A DNA stretch of 32,656 bases, from positions 1 to 32,656 of the forward strand of contig JAURNI010000025.1 in the NCBI GenBank assembly GCA_030830305.1. The letters run 5' to 3'. This stretch comes from Alphaproteobacteria bacterium (lineage in GTDB: Bacteria; Pseudomonadota; Alphaproteobacteria; Rickettsiales; Deianiraeaceae). This document shows positions 1 through 8,919 of the stretch, piece after piece (position 1 is the first letter of the stretch; each line of letters begins with the position of its first letter). The notes under the pieces are model-generated. The model had not been told where the DNA came from, did no database searches, and worked only from the letters and a program-made list of their open reading frames with translations. A program made the position numbers and the translations under genes.

Positions 1-284
1 GCTTGTATACTATTAGTGTTGACTGTTTGCATATCTTTAAATGCATTAATTCCACCGGCAAGTTTGTCCATTCTGTTATCAATTTGTGTAATGATGTCAT
101 TATGTTCGCCTTTGATTATTGGACCTTCCCAACCACCAAACAAGCCTTTTGAACCTTGCTGTTGTATTCCTTGAAAAAGCTGATCTGGACTCATTCCGCT
201 TTTTCCACCACCACTTTGCGATGCTGAAGCTTGTGGTTGCATAGCTGCTAATTGAGTACCGATATCAGGTTCGTTAGATGACAT
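1..284 (-). CDS. Unrecognised Gln/Gly/Ser-rich protein, N-terminal part (runs off left edge)
   Basis: A minus-strand reading frame starts with ATG at 284 (MSSNEPDIGTQLAAMQPQ...) and stays open for about 94 codons to the window edge. It is absent from the ORF track because its stop lies outside. The first 50 or so residues are low-complexity (Gln, Ser, Gly, Met) and probably disordered. They are followed by a more ordered, amphipathic stretch around HNDIITQIDNRMDKLAGG. There is no signal peptide or membrane segment in the visible part. It is divergent from the CinA-like gene, with about 95 bases between them. I do not recognise the family. The stop-free frame and a plausible start argue that it is real, but the function is unknown. 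Confidence 0.6.
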   Translation of the reverse strand, partial: MSSNEPDIGTQLAAMQPQASASQSGGGKSGMSPDQLFQGIQQQGSKGLFGGWEGPIIKGEHNDIITQIDNRMDKLAGGINAFKDMQTVNTNSIQ

Positions 285-379
285 ACCAGAACATAAACTT
301 AATAAGAAATGTCTTAAATAAAACATTTGATTTTTCAAGTAAAATTATTTTTTGTGGTCTGTAACTAACTAATTTTGGC

Positions 380-1123
380 ATGGAAAAGAATAGCTTTGTG
401 CATGGGGATATTGCATTTCTTTGCATTAACGAACAGGTACTATTTGGCGTGAAATCTGATAATAACCTTGAAATTCTTGCTAAAACTCTTGCTACAAAGG
501 GTAGGTATATTTGTGAGGCTAGGTTTATTCCCAATATTCCTTCAAAAATTATAGAAAATATAAAAGAACTGAAAGAAAAATATCATATTGTTATTATTTC
601 AGGTAGTGTTGGTATTACTCATGATTGCCATATGGCAGAATGTGTTTCAACTGTTTTTAATTGTGAGATTGAAGAAAATAATGATGCTAAAGAAATGCTT
701 TGTGAGCATTTGAATATTAGTGGCATTAAATATACCGATGTATACAAAAAAGCGGTATGTATTCCAAAAAATTCCGTTATTATCCCAAATAAAATTAATG
801 GTATTGCAGGGTTTTGGTACGCAAATGTTTTTGCTCTTGTTTCAAGAGTTGATGTTTTTAAAGTAATGACTGAGTGGGTTGCAATTGAATTGTGTTCTTG
901 GTACAAATATGTTTTACAGAGCATTCATACAGATCTTCCAATTTCGCAATTTTGGGAAAAATTATGGTTGATTTCTTTGAATCATGGGCATGTAAAAATT
1001 GGTGTTGAAGATATTGATGATGATAATTCTAAAATTGTTTTGCGTTCAATGGATTTTAAAACTTTAGAAACCTGTGCGTTGGATATTGAAGATATGCTGA
1101 GTTTTTTAAAAGAAAACACTTGA
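380..1123 (+). CDS. CinA/MoCF-domain (molybdopterin-binding-like) protein, degenerate
   Basis: A 247-residue protein with the layout of the MoCF_biosynth (MogA/CinA N-terminal) domain. An N-terminal strand and helix correspond to the family's 'GdElL.G...D.N...la..L...G' pattern (here INEQVLFGVKSDNNLEILAK). A central SGSVGITHDCHMAECV segment matches the usual GGIGPTHDDITAE loop, and a later IPNKINGIAGFWYANVF matches the N-x-x-G-x-x-x-G-F-x-x-x-N-V region. Key positions differ from the family: the GG pair is GS, the second Asp after His is Cys, and the usual PGVP loop reads VSRVD. Molybdopterin binding is therefore doubtful, and the protein may have been repurposed. There is no C-terminal CinA deamidase domain. 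No other molybdenum cofactor gene is in the window. The fold assignment is fairly secure, the activity is not. Confidence 0.65.
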   Translation: MEKNSFVHGDIAFLCINEQVLFGVKSDNNLEILAKTLATKGRYICEARFIPNIPSKIIENIKELKEKYHIVIISGSVGITHDCHMAECVSTVFNCEIEENNDAKEMLCEHLNISGIKYTDVYKKAVCIPKNSVIIPNKINGIAGFWYANVFALVSRVDVFKVMTEWVAIELCSWYKYVLQSIHTDLPISQFWEKLWLISLNHGHVKIGVEDIDDDNSKIVLRSMDFKTLETCALDIEDMLSFLKENT

Positions 1124-1201
1124 TTTTTCCACTATGCTTGCTTGTGTTCTTTTGGAATATACTCAAAAAGTAAAAGCATTTCTACAAAGTTCATTAATAA
1201 T

Positions 1202-4200
1202 ATGGAAAAACCAAAATGGTGGGAAGTTAAAAAAAGGAAGATTTATAAGTCTCAACAAGAGGTTGATGAATTTGATGATATATCTTTAGATAATGAAGAA
1301 AATTTTACTGATGACAACACCAATGACAGTAATTCACAAACGGAAGAAAGTAGTGTGGAAACCGAAAACATAAATATTGATGATGACCTTGACGATTTAA
1401 CAGATATCTCCCATGATTACCTTGGTAAGGAAAATATTGATGAAAGCGGTAATATCAATAATGAGGATTTGTCACCTAAAAATTCTCCTGAAGGCTTGAA
1501 TAACAAACAAGAGACACATTCAGATTTATCAGAATTTGATTTAGGTGAGTTTGAAAAAATACCGAGTGATGTCAAAAATGAAAAAAATATACCGGCAAAA
1601 ATTGCAACGACCGTTTCCAAGCAATCAACTTTAAGTGAAGATTTAAAAATTGAAGAATTTGATTTGGGCGAGGTAACTCTTAATAATGTTGATGTAAAAA
1701 ACTCGTTTGAAAATGGTGGAATTGTGAATGAAGAAATTCCTACAACTACACAATACGATGATAATCAACAAAAAAATGGACACAATCATAGTTTTGAACT
1801 TGGAGATTTTGACGATCTTCATAATGGTATAAGTAATGGAGATCACGAAAACGATATTTTTTCCGGAATAGAGAATGGCACAATGGAAAATAAAGAAGGT
1901 GAAAATCTTGTAAATGATGAAGATCTTGATCTACAACTTGATGATGAAGACGCAAATCTTGATGCTTTAGAAAGTACTAACAAAAAGGAAAGTACACACA
2001 AACCTACAAGTAGAGAAGTTGAAAAAATGTTATATGATGGCATTAAAGCAAAACCAAACTTCAGTGAACCTACCGATGAAGATACATTTGCGAAACATAA
2101 AACTAATTTGCGTGAGTATATAATTCATCATAAAACAAAAGTAATTATATTTTTGTCAGGCTTTGTTTCGTTGATGTTGTTGCTGTATATTGGCAATATT
2201 GGCATTACAACACACTCTTTACCAGATTTTTCAAATGATAGAATTAAAATTACCAAAGCAGATTCTGTAAATATTAAATATAGTCTTGGTGAGACTATGT
2301 CATTCAAAAATGCGAAGATGGAGTTTTTATTAAATGACGGGTCTGCGGTAAATATTGAGGGAGATTTTACAATTTCTGCGAGTATTTTTGCAATGATTTC
2401 AAAATCTATTACAAATGCGCATCTGAATATTAAGAAAGCAACCGTGACAGTTATTCAGGGAAAAAGTCAAAGGTCTATTCAAAGTATTATTATGCAGATA
2501 ATTGATACAGGTACATCTTTTGATGGTGTTTTTGCGGATATCAAACTTTTAGATACAAAAGTAAATATTTTAAATGAAGAAAATGTAGTAACGGATTCTT
2601 TTACATTTAGTGATTTTACATTCCAAAAAGTGCTGGAAAAAACTGTAGCAATTGGTATTGTTAAAATTAATGAACATAAAATTGATATAAGTTATACCGA
2701 TTACAACACAGATCCATCTATAAGAGTTTCACCTGCGGTGCAAAATAATAACTTTAATCTTTCGGTAAAATCTCATGTTTTTGAGTTTTCAATTATTGGA
2801 ATGAAGCAATCATACGGTACGGTTTCAAAAGAAAACAGAATTAATGGCGTTATGGAATTTGTGGTGAGAAATCCGTCGCAATTTGTTTCTTTGGTGTCTC
2901 ATTTAAAATCATTTCCAAAGTTCTTGATTAATCTTCCGCAATTTTCTGTTAAGGGTGATTTTGAGTATTCATCTCTTGGAAATCTTTTGAATATTCAAAA
3001 TGGAAAGATAAACTTTTTAAATTCTCTTGGTGATTTTGAACTGTCAACAACGGAGGCAAGTAAAAAGTACAAAGCAACTGTAAAATTTGATTCATTTTCC
3101 TTTGAACAAATTGCTAATTATGTTAGATCTTTTAATGTTGTAATGCAAGGTTCAGATCAAACTACAACGCAGTATGATGGTACAAAATATGAAGACGGCA
3201 TAAACTTATTTTCCCTTGTAGGTGACGGAAAAGAATTTGAACTTGAGCTTTTTACAAATCATGTAGCGTCTAATCAAAATATATACTTTTCTGATATTAA
3301 ATCTTCGATTAGTATCGATAATAATGAAGTAAAAATTAACTCGTTTAATATGAAATCCGGTGAAGAATTGGAATATAATATGAAAGGAAAATTTACAAAT
3401 TTAAACAAATATAATCCATATGGTATTTTTTCTTTTGCAATAAACGGTAAAACAAACACTGAAACTCAGAAAATTACACAAAGTATTGTGAACTTTTTTA
3501 CTCGTTTACCTATAAATAAACAGTTGGAAGGCCAGCAAACTGATATCACATTTGATATTATTCTTAAATCTTCTTCTATCATATTTCATAATATTTTACT
3601 CCGTGTTGAAAATATTATTTCGATAGATGGTAATATACAGTTTACTCAGAATTTTCCTTTGAAAGGGTCACTGGTGTTTTCAGAATTTAGAGATATTACA
3701 TTCAATGATGTTAATTTAAAGGATTTTAATCTTGAAGTCTTTCGCTTTAAACAAGGCAGTACTTTGTTTCAGGAAATAATACAAAACAAAAGCAAATATT
3801 CTGACTACCTATATTCATTTAATAATTCTATTATTTCAGGTAACATCATCAAAAACGCTACTATTGGAATAGTGGCACAAAATGGTAATATTCAAACACA
3901 AATTAATATAGATTCGGAAAAATACAAGCTATATAATAGCTCAATTATTGATGTTAGTGGTCAAAATCCTTCATTTAACATGAATACTATTTTAACAAAT
4001 ATTACAGATTTTAAGGAATTAAAAACAAACTTAAGTGAATTTTTCCAAAAACAATATATCTTCATTCCTTCGTTTGAAAAGTTTAATGGTTATATTAATT
4101 TAATTATAAAAGATTCCATCTTATTTGGACAAACTATTCCAATGTTTGTAATGCGTGGAATAATGAATGATGGTATTGTACAATTTCCGGAAAACAAATT

Positions 4201-4897
4201 CTCTGCAATAGAAAGTGATGTGCCGGTTATTTCAGGTAAGATTGGGGGTAAAATAGAACTATCAAGAAACATTCCGTTATTTAATTTACAATTATCATTT
4301 CTTAATATCCCAACAAGGGAGTTTCAGAAAATTCTGCCAATATCTTATGAATTTGATGGAACGGTATCGGGTGGAGGAGGATTTGTTTTTTCTGGATTAT
4401 CCTATGCAGAGTTTCTTAATTCTATACAAACAAAAGCAAAGTTTGTTTTACAAAAAACGAAAATTCCACGACTTAACCTAAACTTTCTTGCGCAGAATTT
4501 GCTTAAAACACATGGAAATAAACTTTTTGAACTTGATAAACAACACATTGAAGACAATTTGAATATAAACAACGAAACCGAATACAATGTAATATTCTCT
4601 ATTTCCGGTGGAAATAAAAAGTTTGTTATCGATTCATGTAATATTAAAACAGCTTATACCGGTGGTGTGTGTGCTGGAAATATCAGTGTTATGCAAAATG
4701 ACAATATTTTTGTTGAAATTGTTTCAAAATTTGCAATTCCGGCTTTGGATATTAATAACGACCTTAAAGATATTATGAAGCTTTATGTTTCGAATAAAAC
4801 AACATACGATTCCTCAAAACAAGAAAATGAATTCACGACGGATCTTGCGCAGGTATATCAATATATTAACTACCGCAGGGCAACTTTTGGAATATAG
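1202..4897 (+). CDS. Large AsmA-like inner-membrane protein with acidic cytoplasmic N-terminal extension
   Basis: The ORF opens at 1142, but MEKPKWWEVKK at 1202 looks a better start because the first 20 codons are not protein-like. This gives about 1231 residues. Residues 1-310 are strongly acidic, Asn/Ser/Asp-rich and probably disordered. They contain three copies of an FDLGE-type motif (EFDLGEF, EFDLGEV, SFELGDF). A single hydrophobic segment at about 313-333 (VIIFLSGFVSLMLLLYIG) follows a basic stretch. The remaining roughly 900 residues look like beta-rich periplasmic sequence. Near the end, a Gly-rich GTVSGGGGFVFSG segment followed by 'SIQTKAKFVLQKTKIPRLNLN' resembles the AsmA C-terminal repeat. 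By family analogy it would take part in envelope lipid transport or assembly. The long acidic extension before the membrane anchor is unusual. xseB starts three bases after its stop. Confidence 0.7.
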   Translation: MEKPKWWEVKKRKIYKSQQEVDEFDDISLDNEENFTDDNTNDSNSQTEESSVETENINIDDDLDDLTDISHDYLGKENIDESGNINNEDLSPKNSPEGLNNKQETHSDLSEFDLGEFEKIPSDVKNEKNIPAKIATTVSKQSTLSEDLKIEEFDLGEVTLNNVDVKNSFENGGIVNEEIPTTTQYDDNQQKNGHNHSFELGDFDDLHNGISNGDHENDIFSGIENGTMENKEGENLVNDEDLDLQLDDEDANLDALESTNKKESTHKPTSREVEKMLYDGIKAKPNFSEPTDEDTFAKHKTNLREYIIHHKTKVIIFLSGFVSLMLLLYIGNIGITTHSLPDFSNDRIKITKADSVNIKYSLGETMSFKNAKMEFLLNDGSAVNIEGDFTISASIFAMISKSITNAHLNIKKATVTVIQGKSQRSIQSIIMQIIDTGTSFDGVFADIKLLDTKVNILNEENVVTDSFTFSDFTFQKVLEKTVAIGIVKINEHKIDISYTDYNTDPSIRVSPAVQNNNFNLSVKSHVFEFSIIGMKQSYGTVSKENRINGVMEFVVRNPSQFVSLVSHLKSFPKFLINLPQFSVKGDFEYSSLGNLLNIQNGKINFLNSLGDFELSTTEASKKYKATVKFDSFSFEQIANYVRSFNVVMQGSDQTTTQYDGTKYEDGINLFSLVGDGKEFELELFTNHVASNQNIYFSDIKSSISIDNNEVKINSFNMKSGEELEYNMKGKFTNLNKYNPYGIFSFAINGKTNTETQKITQSIVNFFTRLPINKQLEGQQTDITFDIILKSSSIIFHNILLRVENIISIDGNIQFTQNFPLKGSLVFSEFRDITFNDVNLKDFNLEVFRFKQGSTLFQEIIQNKSKYSDYLYSFNNSIISGNIIKNATIGIVAQNGNIQTQINIDSEKYKLYNSSIIDVSGQNPSFNMNTILTNITDFKELKTNLSEFFQKQYIFIPSFEKFNGYINLIIKDSILFGQTIPMFVMRGIMNDGIVQFPENKFSAIESDVPVISGKIGGKIELSRNIPLFNLQLSFLNIPTREFQKILPISYEFDGTVSGGGGFVFSGLSYAEFLNSIQTKAKFVLQKTKIPRLNLNFLAQNLLKTHGNKLFELDKQHIEDNLNINNETEYNVIFSISGGNKKFVIDSCNIKTAYTGGVCAGNISVMQNDNIFVEIVSKFAIPALDINNDLKDIMKLYVSNKTTYDSSKQENEFTTDLAQVYQYINYRRATFGI

Positions 4898-4900
4898 GAT

Positions 4901-5095
4901 ATGTCAAAGAAAAAAATCACTCTAGAGGAGAAAATCCTTAAACTTGAAGAATTGGCAAGCAAAGTTGAAAATGGTGAGTTATCAATTAACGAGATAATAA
5001 CCGTACACAAAGAAAGTACAAGATTAATTAATGAATGTAAGGAAGAAATTCTGCAAATTGAAAATGAAATAATAAATAATAATACAAAAAAATGA
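4901..5095 (+). CDS. xseB: Exodeoxyribonuclease VII small subunit
   Basis: A 64-residue, mostly helical protein. It carries the conserved XseB core: LEEKILKLEELASKVENGEL followed by 'SINEIITVHKESTRLINECKEEIL'. This matches the family pattern FEeaL.rLEeIV..LE.GelsLee.l..ye.G..L...C...L. XseB binds the large subunit XseA, and the complex degrades single-stranded DNA into oligonucleotides. The length is normal for the family. The stop overlaps the next start as ATGA, so it is translationally linked to the SemiSWEET gene. xseA is not in the window, as is common. Confidence 0.9.
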   Translation: MSKKKITLEEKILKLEELASKVENGELSINEIITVHKESTRLINECKEEILQIENEIINNNTKK

Positions 5096-5364
5096 AAGTT
5101 GAATGCATTGGTCTGATTGGTGGCTTTTTTACAACATTCTGTTTTGTTCCACAAGTTTGGAAAACGGTAAAAACAAACAACACAAAAGGTATTTCTTTGA
5201 TTTATTTTGGAATGGTTAATATTGGTATTACACTGTGGTTTGTGTATGGAGTTGCGAAAAATGATATAGCAATTATCCTTGCTAATTTTTTTAGCTTGAT
5301 TTTTGCTTTTGTAATTTTCTCTTATAAACTAAGAAATGTTATTTGTGGTAAGGAAAATATATGA
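5092..5364 (+). CDS. SemiSWEET (MtN3/saliva) family small-solute transporter
   Basis: A 90-residue protein with three predicted membrane helices: IGLIGGFFTTFCFVPQVW, ISLIYFGMVNIGITLWFVYG and IAIILANFFSLIFAFVIFSY. It has the PQ motif at the end of helix 1 (CFVPQVWKT) and the Asn-containing helix 3 typical of bacterial SemiSWEETs. These work as dimers that let sugars or related small solutes cross the inner membrane passively. The substrate cannot be read from the sequence. It overlaps xseB upstream (ATGA) and alaS downstream (ATGA), which suggests one transcript and coupled translation of xseB, this gene and alaS. Confidence 0.88.
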   Translation: MKVECIGLIGGFFTTFCFVPQVWKTVKTNNTKGISLIYFGMVNIGITLWFVYGVAKNDIAIILANFFSLIFAFVIFSYKLRNVICGKENI

Positions 5365-7874
5365 AATCTTACAGCCATATTCGTAACCGGTTTACAGAAT
5401 TTTTTTCAAGAAATGAACATGCTGTTGTACAATCTTCCCCTCTTGTGCCCGAGGACTCAACTCTTCTTTTTACAAATTCGGGAATGGTGCAATTTAAAGA
5501 TTACTTCGCCGGAAAACTGGAAAGCCCAAATTTAAGAGCCACAACCATACAAAAATGTGTACGTGCAGGCGGAAAACATAACGACCTTGACAATGTCGGT
5601 TACACAAATCGCCATCATACTTTTTTTGAAATGCTCGGAAATTTTTCTTTTGGGGACTATTTCAAAGAAGAAGCAATATTTTTTGCATGGAATTTTTTAA
5701 CGAAAGAACTTGGAATTGATAAATCAAAGCTGTATGTAACAGTCTATCATACAGATAATGAAGCCCACAAAATTTGGCAAAAACACATTGATGCAAGTAG
5801 AATTATTCGCATCAATACAAACGATAACTTTTGGCAGGTTGGAAATATTGGCCCGTGTGGCCCATGTTCTGAAATTTTTTATGATTACGGTGCAGATGTT
5901 TCCGGTGGTCTTCCAGGTTCGTCGGAGCAAGACGGCGCAAGGTTCACGGAAATTTGGAATTTGGTTTTCATGCAAAATTTTATTCATGAAGATGGCAGAA
6001 TTACAGACCTACCGAAAAAAAATATAGACACAGGTATGGGTTTGGAGAGGCTTGCCTCGGTTTTGGAAGGAACAGTGGATAACTACTCCACAAGTTTGTT
6101 CAAAGAATTAATTACAAGTATTAGTGATATTACAAGAATTGAGCCGTCAAAAAACTTATTTACAGCTGGTGGGAATATTTCGCTTTTTTCCCAAAACGAT
6201 ATTACTCTGCGTATTTTGGCAGATCATATCCGTTCCATTTCATTTTTAATTGCAGATGGTATACTTCCAAGTAATGAGGGCAGGGGGTATGTTCTTCGTA
6301 GAATTATTCGCCGTGCGTTGAAATCTGCGTATTTTGCGGGTGTGGATTTTTCATTTTTACCAAAACTTGCTGGGGAGTTGATTACTCAAATGGGGCAAAA
6401 TTATTCAGAATTGAATCAAGCAAGGGATTTGATTTTAAGTCAAGCTAAAAGTGAAGAGGAAAAATTTATGGAGCTTCTTCCGCGGGGTCTCAAAGTTTTA
6501 GAAAAAGAAATTAATGGTAATATTAAAAATGATGTGCTAAACGGTGTGTTTGCCTTCAAACTTTATGATACCTATGGGTTTCCGCTTGATATTACCCTTG
6601 AAATGGCAAAAAAATATGGTGTGAAAAAAATTGATGAAAAAGCATTTGATGAGGAAATGAACACTCAACAAGAACGCAGTAAAAAAAGTTGGAAGGGCAC
6701 TCATGAAGATGAAATTGAGGAGCTTAAAAAAGCTATTTCAATTTTACCAAAAACGAAATTTTTGGGTTACGAGCAAACAAAATGTACGGCAAAGGTTTTA
6801 TACTCCAAAAACGGTTATGCAGTTTTTGATAAAACTGTTTTTTATGCAGAGTCTGGTGGACAAGTTGCGGATACTGGATTTGCAACACATATTGATGTAC
6901 TTGATGTACAAAACATTGATGGACGATTTGTGCATAAAATGAGTGAAGATATTCCATTTAACGAAATTGATTTACAAGTTAATGAAAGTAGGCGTAGGAA
7001 AATTTCAGCAAACCACACGGCAACGCATTTACTTCATTATGTTTTAAGGGAAAAGTATGGGCAGGCACTGGTACAAAAGGGTTCTTTGGTTAAGGAAGAC
7101 GGTTTCCGTTTTGATTTCTCACACTCTAAGCTGCTTTCCTTACAGGAAATTCATGAGGTTGAACTGGCAGTGAATGAACTTATTGCAAAAAATTTATTAA
7201 CTCAAACAGAATTTTGTTCAAAGGAAGAAGCAACAACAAAAGGAGCAATGGCACTTTTTGGTGAAAAGTATGGCAGTACTGTGCGTGTTGTTTCTGCTGG
7301 AAAAAGTGTGGAATTATGTGGTGGTATTCATGTAAATCAAACTGGAGATATTGGATTTTTTAAAATTACAACACAAGAGGCAGTAGCCTCCGGTGTTCGA
7401 AGAATTGAAGCAAAAACAGGGGTTGAAGCGGTTAAGTTTGTTCAGGATTTTGAAGTTCAAACCGCAGAAATTAAAACCAAATTTAAAATGTCCTCTTCTG
7501 TAATGGATTTTATTCTTAACAAAGATGAAGAGCTAAAAAAACTCAAGCAAGAAATGCAAAGTTTGAATTTAAAAGTTGCGGTTTCTGTTGAGCCATTGAA
7601 ATGCAAAATTTTATACAAGGAAGCAATATTTAAAATTTTAGAAAACTTTTCGGGGGATATTCGCCAAGTTGCAAATTCTTTAAATGGAGCAATTAAGATT
7701 GTTTTTAATCAAAAAGAGGAAAGTTTTAATTTATGTGTGCTTGCAGAAAAAAATGCTAAGGAAATTGCAATGGAACTGCAACGCATACTTGGACTTGAAA
7801 TGAAGTTTGGTGGTAATGATACATTTGTTTCCGGTGGTGGAAATGGTATTGTTGATGTGAAGAAATTTAAATAA
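5361..7874 (+). CDS. alaS: Alanyl-tRNA synthetase
   Basis: An 837-residue class II synthetase that charges tRNA-Ala. It has the N-terminal catalytic signatures: FTNSGMVQFKDYF, 'RAGGKHNDLDNVGYTNRHHTFFEMLGNFSFGDYF' (motif 2 region), GPCGPCSEIF and DTGMGLERL. The editing domain keeps the zinc ligands HTATHLLH (about 552) and CGGIHV (about 653). The C-terminal part contains a coiled region and a short C-Ala domain, so it is a little shorter than the 876-residue E. coli enzyme. The start is supported by an AAGGA ribosome-binding site six bases upstream (5350-5354), one of the clearer Shine-Dalgarno sequences in the window. Its last eight bases overlap the convergent DUF1624-type gene. Confidence 0.97.
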   Translation: MKSYSHIRNRFTEFFSRNEHAVVQSSPLVPEDSTLLFTNSGMVQFKDYFAGKLESPNLRATTIQKCVRAGGKHNDLDNVGYTNRHHTFFEMLGNFSFGDYFKEEAIFFAWNFLTKELGIDKSKLYVTVYHTDNEAHKIWQKHIDASRIIRINTNDNFWQVGNIGPCGPCSEIFYDYGADVSGGLPGSSEQDGARFTEIWNLVFMQNFIHEDGRITDLPKKNIDTGMGLERLASVLEGTVDNYSTSLFKELITSISDITRIEPSKNLFTAGGNISLFSQNDITLRILADHIRSISFLIADGILPSNEGRGYVLRRIIRRALKSAYFAGVDFSFLPKLAGELITQMGQNYSELNQARDLILSQAKSEEEKFMELLPRGLKVLEKEINGNIKNDVLNGVFAFKLYDTYGFPLDITLEMAKKYGVKKIDEKAFDEEMNTQQERSKKSWKGTHEDEIEELKKAISILPKTKFLGYEQTKCTAKVLYSKNGYAVFDKTVFYAESGGQVADTGFATHIDVLDVQNIDGRFVHKMSEDIPFNEIDLQVNESRRRKISANHTATHLLHYVLREKYGQALVQKGSLVKEDGFRFDFSHSKLLSLQEIHEVELAVNELIAKNLLTQTEFCSKEEATTKGAMALFGEKYGSTVRVVSAGKSVELCGGIHVNQTGDIGFFKITTQEAVASGVRRIEAKTGVEAVKFVQDFEVQTAEIKTKFKMSSSVMDFILNKDEELKKLKQEMQSLNLKVAVSVEPLKCKILYKEAIFKILENFSGDIRQVANSLNGAIKIVFNQKEESFNLCVLAEKNAKEIAMELQRILGLEMKFGGNDTFVSGGGNGIVDVKKFK

Positions 7875-8853
7875 ACATTTTCAATATCTTATAAAATGCT
7901 GTAATTATATATAAGTGAATAATGTATATTTTTAAGCTGTTTTTTCCAAGAAATTCTAACAATTTTGGTTTAAATTTATATTTTTGTATTGTATTTAAAA
8001 TAAGTAAAAAAGCAGATATATAAATACATAAAAACAAAATTGTTGGTGGGTATTTTGACAAATCAAAAAATAATATGATTGCAATAAGGGGATTTGAACT
8101 GCTTTCTAATGGGTTTTGATTGAAAAACGGTATATCAAAAAACCTTAATGTAATTCCTAAAAATAATAAAGTGCATGAAATAACGGTTATTTTGTGTGTA
8201 TTAATTTCTTTTGTGATAGAATAAAACTGCCCAAGAAAAAAACCTACTCCAATAACTCCGCACCACGAAAGAATGGGAAATGTGGTACGGATCATGATTT
8301 TTTCATTAAATAACCAAAAAATTGTTTTTTCATGAAGAATGGCAAATAAAAATGATGGAAAAAACTGCCGAACTATATTTCCGTAAATGTTAAGAGTAGC
8401 ATCAAGAAGTATTAGTATTAAAGAAAAGAGAAGAATTTGCTTTGGTGTCAGCCTTCCAACTAAAAATGAAAGTAAAATTAAACCGCAGCCGATTGCAAAA
8501 ATTACCTGTAAGAAAATTTTATACGGTATAATGGAAAAGCTCCAACCAAATGTTATAATGGTTAACTCAAGGAATATCAAAATAAATCCTCTTTTGAAAA
8601 GATGTTTTCTGAAGGTTTTAATATCATAATATGATTGACGAAAATAAACCGACATTCCACATAAAATAATAAAACCTGGTGCGCACAGGTGCGAAAGTGT
8701 TCGTATAATAAGAAAAAATAAGTTTATATTTTCAATATTTTGAATTGGTGATGTTATAACTGGAATAAAAGGTGAAAGGTGTATAATGTGTTCAATAATC
8801 ATTATTAAAATTACCAGTCCTCTGGTGATATCAATTGAAGATACCCTATTCAT
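7867..8853 (-). CDS. DUF1624 / heparan-alpha-glucosaminide N-acetyltransferase-like membrane protein
   Basis: A 328-residue polytopic membrane protein with about eight to ten hydrophobic segments. The N-terminus, RVSSIDITRGLVILIMIIEH, matches the R-x-x-S-I-D-x-x-R-G-L-x-x-x-x-M-x-x-x-H signature of the DUF1624/HGSNAT-like acyltransferase group. The C-terminus, EFLGKNSLKIYIIHLYI, matches the G-x-x-S-L-x-I-Y-x-x-H pattern of the same superfamily. Members are proposed to transfer acyl groups across the membrane, possibly onto surface glycans. The substrate is unknown here. It is convergent with alaS (8-base overlap). Upstream lies a 66-base gap and then the end of the lipoprotein operon on the same strand, so it could be read through from that operon. 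Confidence 0.8.
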   Translation of the reverse strand: MNRVSSIDITRGLVILIMIIEHIIHLSPFIPVITSPIQNIENINLFFLIIRTLSHLCAPGFIILCGMSVYFRQSYYDIKTFRKHLFKRGFILIFLELTIITFGWSFSIIPYKIFLQVIFAIGCGLILLSFLVGRLTPKQILLFSLILILLDATLNIYGNIVRQFFPSFLFAILHEKTIFWLFNEKIMIRTTFPILSWCGVIGVGFFLGQFYSITKEINTHKITVISCTLLFLGITLRFFDIPFFNQNPLESSSNPLIAIILFFDLSKYPPTILFLCIYISAFLLILNTIQKYKFKPKLLEFLGKNSLKIYIIHLYIITAFYKILKMFI

Positions 8854-8887
8854 TAAGTTTAAAAAATGATAATTATTCTCTATAATT

Positions 8888-8911
8888 AAAAATCAATTAT
8901 CAAAAATCAAT
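8888..8911. repeat. Short direct repeat AAAAATCAAT x2
   Basis: Two copies of AAAAATCAAT (8888-8897 and 8902-8911) lie in the 66-base gap between the last lipoprotein gene and the DUF1624-type gene. No stem-loop terminator is visible in this gap. It may be chance in AT-rich DNA. Confidence 0.35.
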
Positions 8912-8919
8912 AGTTATTT

